6,220 nt of DNA. Source: Streptococcus sp. (lineage in GTDB: Bacteria > Bacillota > Bacilli > Lactobacillales > Streptococcaceae). The notes beneath the pieces are model-generated. The model did no database searches and was not told the origin of the DNA. It saw nothing but the letters and a program-made list of their open reading frames with translations. Made by a program: the position numbers and the translations under genes. Positions 4,925-6,220 of this stretch are shown in pieces. The stretch is from positions 1-6,220 of the forward strand of contig DOTL01000079.1 of assembly GCA_003521145.1 (NCBI GenBank), read 5' to 3'. Each line of letters starts with the position of its first letter. Position 1 is the first letter of the stretch.

Positions 4925-5452
4925 ATGAAAAATGAACTTAGAAAAACAGTCTTGGCTCAATTAACTTCACAAGAACCTGAGGCTAAGGCTAAGATAGATA
5001 AACATCTTTTGGAGCAATTGATTGCCTTACCTGCTTATAAAGAGGCTCAGGTGATTGCGACTTATTTGTCTTTTCCTCATGAATATGATACCAGTCTTTT
5101 AATCAATCAGGCCTTAAAGGATGGTAAACGACTTTTGATCCCTAAAACATATAAACAAGGTCGAATGATTTTTGTGGATTATGATCCAGATAATCTTGTT
5201 GCCACCTCTTTTGGCTTGATGGAACCTGCGTCTGATTTGGCCGTGGAAAAATCAGAGATTGATTTGATTCATGTGCCAGGAGTAGTTTTCAATGATGAAG
5301 GCTATCGCATTGGTTACGGAGTGGGTTACTATGACCGCTATTTGTCTGATTTTGAAGGGGAGACAGTTAGTACGGTTTATCCTTGCCAGAAACATGATTT
5401 TCAACCGGACAGCTATGATATTCCTGTAAAGGAGGTCGTCACATGCAAGTAA
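4925..5452 (+). CDS. fthC: 5-formyltetrahydrofolate cyclo-ligase
   Basis: ATP-dependent enzyme (also called MTHFS, YgfA or YqgN) that turns 5-formyl-THF into 5,10-methenyl-THF, recovering a dead-end folate that can inhibit one-carbon enzymes; cytoplasmic. The 175-residue length is typical. The N-terminal basic segment KNELRKTVL (2-10) matches the ATP-contacting start of the family. YLSFPHEYDT (47-56), FGLMEP (96-101) and VPGVVFNDEGYRIG (117-130) follow, and the signature YGVGYYDRYL (131-140) is the phosphate-binding loop. The C-terminal DIPVKEVVT is the usual ending. The ATG has no ribosome binding site and sits where transcription should begin. Its last 10 nt overlap the rhomboid gene; the same pairing is known in Bacilli (yqgN beside yqgP), so the two are probably co-transcribed. 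Confidence 0.94.
   Translation: MKNELRKTVLAQLTSQEPEAKAKIDKHLLEQLIALPAYKEAQVIATYLSFPHEYDTSLLINQALKDGKRLLIPKTYKQGRMIFVDYDPDNLVATSFGLMEPASDLAVEKSEIDLIHVPGVVFNDEGYRIGYGVGYYDRYLSDFEGETVSTVYPCQKHDFQPDSYDIPVKEVVTCK
5428..5435 (+). promoter_or_regulatory. Near-perfect ribosome binding site of the rhomboid gene, inside fthC
   Basis: AAAGGAGG, 7 nt before ATG 5443, lies within the last codons of the cyclo-ligase gene. It fixes the rhomboid start and contrasts with the missing site of the upstream gene, so the two cistrons should be translated with very different efficiency. Confidence 0.85.
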
Positions 5453-6117
5453 ATGAGTGGAAGAAATACCCAGCAACCTCTCTATTGTTGGGCCTTACGA
5501 CGTTGACTTTTATCTGTCAATATCTTTTAAACGGCTTTCAAGCGACCTCGCCTTTGAGCCTCTTTAAGATGGGGGCTATGTACGGTGCGTTTGTTCAGTA
5601 CAGTCCCATGAACCTATGGCGTCTTGTAACACCAATTTTTGTGCATATAGGTGTTGAGCATTTTCTATTTAATATGTTTGCCCTTTACTTTATGGGAAAA
5701 TTGGCTGAGCAGATTTTTGGAACTCTACGATTTCTAGGGCTTTATTTGTTAGCTGGTGTTATGGGAAATGCCTTTACCTTACTTTTTACGCCTAATGTGA
5801 TTGCAGCTGGTTCTTCGACATCCTTGTTTGGACTTTTTGTGGTTGTTGTGATTCTTGGCTATTATAGTCATAGTCCTTTGCTTAATCAGTTAGGTCGTAA
5901 TTATTTGGCTTTGATTGTTATTAACTTAATCTTCAACCTTTTTACACCTAGTGTTGGGATTACAGGTCACATAGGTGGTTTGGTTGGAGGTGCTCTTGCA
6001 GCTATCTTTTTGGCCAACAAGGTTGAAAGTCGCTTATTTAGTAAAGGGTGGCGTGCCGCAGCTCTTTTAATCTACATTTTACTATTGCTGATTCTTCTAG
6101 GATTCACTTATTTTTAA
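5443..6117 (+). CDS. Rhomboid-family intramembrane serine protease
   Basis: A polytopic membrane protease that cuts substrates within or near their transmembrane helices. The 224 residues show about seven hydrophobic segments (near 10-30, 64-84, 95-115, 124-142, 150-167, 172-192 and 204-223), the 6+1 layout. Family marks in order are WR (59-60) in the L1 loop region, the HxxxN-type motif His73 to Asn77 in helix 2, the active-site GSSTSLFG (123-130) with Ser125 as nucleophile, and GHIGG with catalytic His176. Thr126 replaces the Gly that usually follows the nucleophile, so the motif is GxST rather than GxSG. It lacks the large cytosolic and TPR regions of B. subtilis YqgP (GluP) but occupies the same position after the cyclo-ligase gene. 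Substrates cannot be read from the sequence. Confidence 0.93.
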   Translation: MQVNEWKKYPATSLLLGLTTLTFICQYLLNGFQATSPLSLFKMGAMYGAFVQYSPMNLWRLVTPIFVHIGVEHFLFNMFALYFMGKLAEQIFGTLRFLGLYLLAGVMGNAFTLLFTPNVIAAGSSTSLFGLFVVVVILGYYSHSPLLNQLGRNYLALIVINLIFNLFTPSVGITGHIGGLVGGALAAIFLANKVESRLFSKGWRAAALLIYILLLLILLGFTYF

Positions 6118-6144
6118 GTGATATGAAAAATCCATCGAATTTTC

Positions 6145-6153
6145 TGATATACT
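6145..6153 (+). promoter_or_regulatory. Candidate extended -10 promoter overlapping the hairpin arm
   Basis: TGATATACT (6145-6153) is an extended -10 element whose last bases are the first bases of the large inverted repeat. No good -35 lies upstream. Predicted start is about A6160, so a locally started RNA would lack the outer 9 nt of the hairpin's left arm. Confidence 0.4.
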
Positions 6154-6210
6154 CCCCTTATAGATTCTAGTGAAAAAATAAAAATTTTCACTAGAATCTA
6201 TAAGGGGAGT
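6151..6210. repeat. Perfect 26-bp inverted repeat with 8-nt loop
   Basis: The left arm (6151-6176) begins ACTCCCCTTATAG and ends GTGAAAA. The right arm (6185-6210) begins TTTTCAC and ends AAGGGGAGT. All 26 positions pair; the loop is AATAAAAA. TTTTATT follows, so it could act as a terminator for the rhomboid transcript, though a perfect stem of this length is unusual for one. The right arm also holds AAGGGGAG (6202-6209), a good Shine-Dalgarno for an ATG at 6217. It may therefore be a translational mask, or the end of a mobile element. Confidence 0.85.
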
Positions 6211-6216
6211 TTTATT

Positions 6217-6220
6217 ATGT
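6217..6220 (+). CDS. Possible start of a downstream gene cut by the window edge
   Basis: ATG at 6217-6219 follows AAGGGGAG with 7-nt spacing, a strong initiation context. Only the start codon and one further base are visible, so nothing can be said about the product. It may be a resident gene or a transposase. Confidence 0.35.

Noticed and set aside
1..6220. CRISPR array, tRNA genes, complete insertion sequence or phage genes
   Set aside because: No regularly spaced repeats, tRNA-like cloverleaf or transposase/phage reading frame is visible; apart from the edge structures there is no mobile-element evidence.

Overview
The window looks like chromosome of a low-GC streptococcus, most likely the salivarius group (Streptococcus thermophilus or a close relative). 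The grounds are the streptococcal-type small SRP RNA, the gene content (RlmA(II), DapH, N-acetyl-diaminopimelate deacetylase, 5-formyl-THF cyclo-ligase with a rhomboid protease), the decay of accessory genes that is typical of S. thermophilus, and a promoter resembling a ComR-type box. The species call is inference.

Layout. Positions 1-930 (minus strand) hold the ruins of a small bacteriocin operon. Reading leftwards there is an activator-type promoter with a 20-bp GACA/TGTC palindrome (904-923) and a -10 (877-882), and a leader rich in hairpins with a 9-codon ORF. Then come two genes for double-glycine-leader peptides, each broken by a nonsense or frameshift mutation close to the Gly-Gly cleavage site. 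Last is an intact 84-residue two-helix membrane protein that looks like the matching immunity protein. The toxins appear dead while the immunity gene and promoter remain.

Positions 1022-2010 (plus) hold the SRP RNA gene with its own strong promoter. The 23S rRNA methyltransferase gene rlmA follows immediately and ends in an intrinsic terminator that overlaps its stop codon. Positions 2034-2863 hold a dehalogenase-like HAD hydrolase pseudogene with one single-base deletion and one 7-bp tandem duplication.

Positions 2889-4910 hold two lysine-pathway genes of the acetylated diaminopimelate branch: dapH (tetrahydrodipicolinate N-acetyltransferase) and the M20-family N-acetyl-diaminopimelate deacetylase. 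A hairpin with a weak U tract lies between them and a strong terminator follows. Positions 4890-6117 hold a 5-formyl-THF cyclo-ligase gene, apparently transcribed as a leaderless mRNA from a promoter inside the preceding terminator. It overlaps by 10 nt a rhomboid intramembrane protease gene with a strong Shine-Dalgarno.

The right edge has a perfect 26-bp inverted repeat (6151-6210). Its right arm carries a Shine-Dalgarno for an ATG at 6217, and its left arm overlaps a candidate extended -10. The geometry suggests that read-through transcripts hide the ribosome site while locally started transcripts leave it free. This edge structure and the decayed ComR-like bacteriocin operon are the two most interesting parts of the window.
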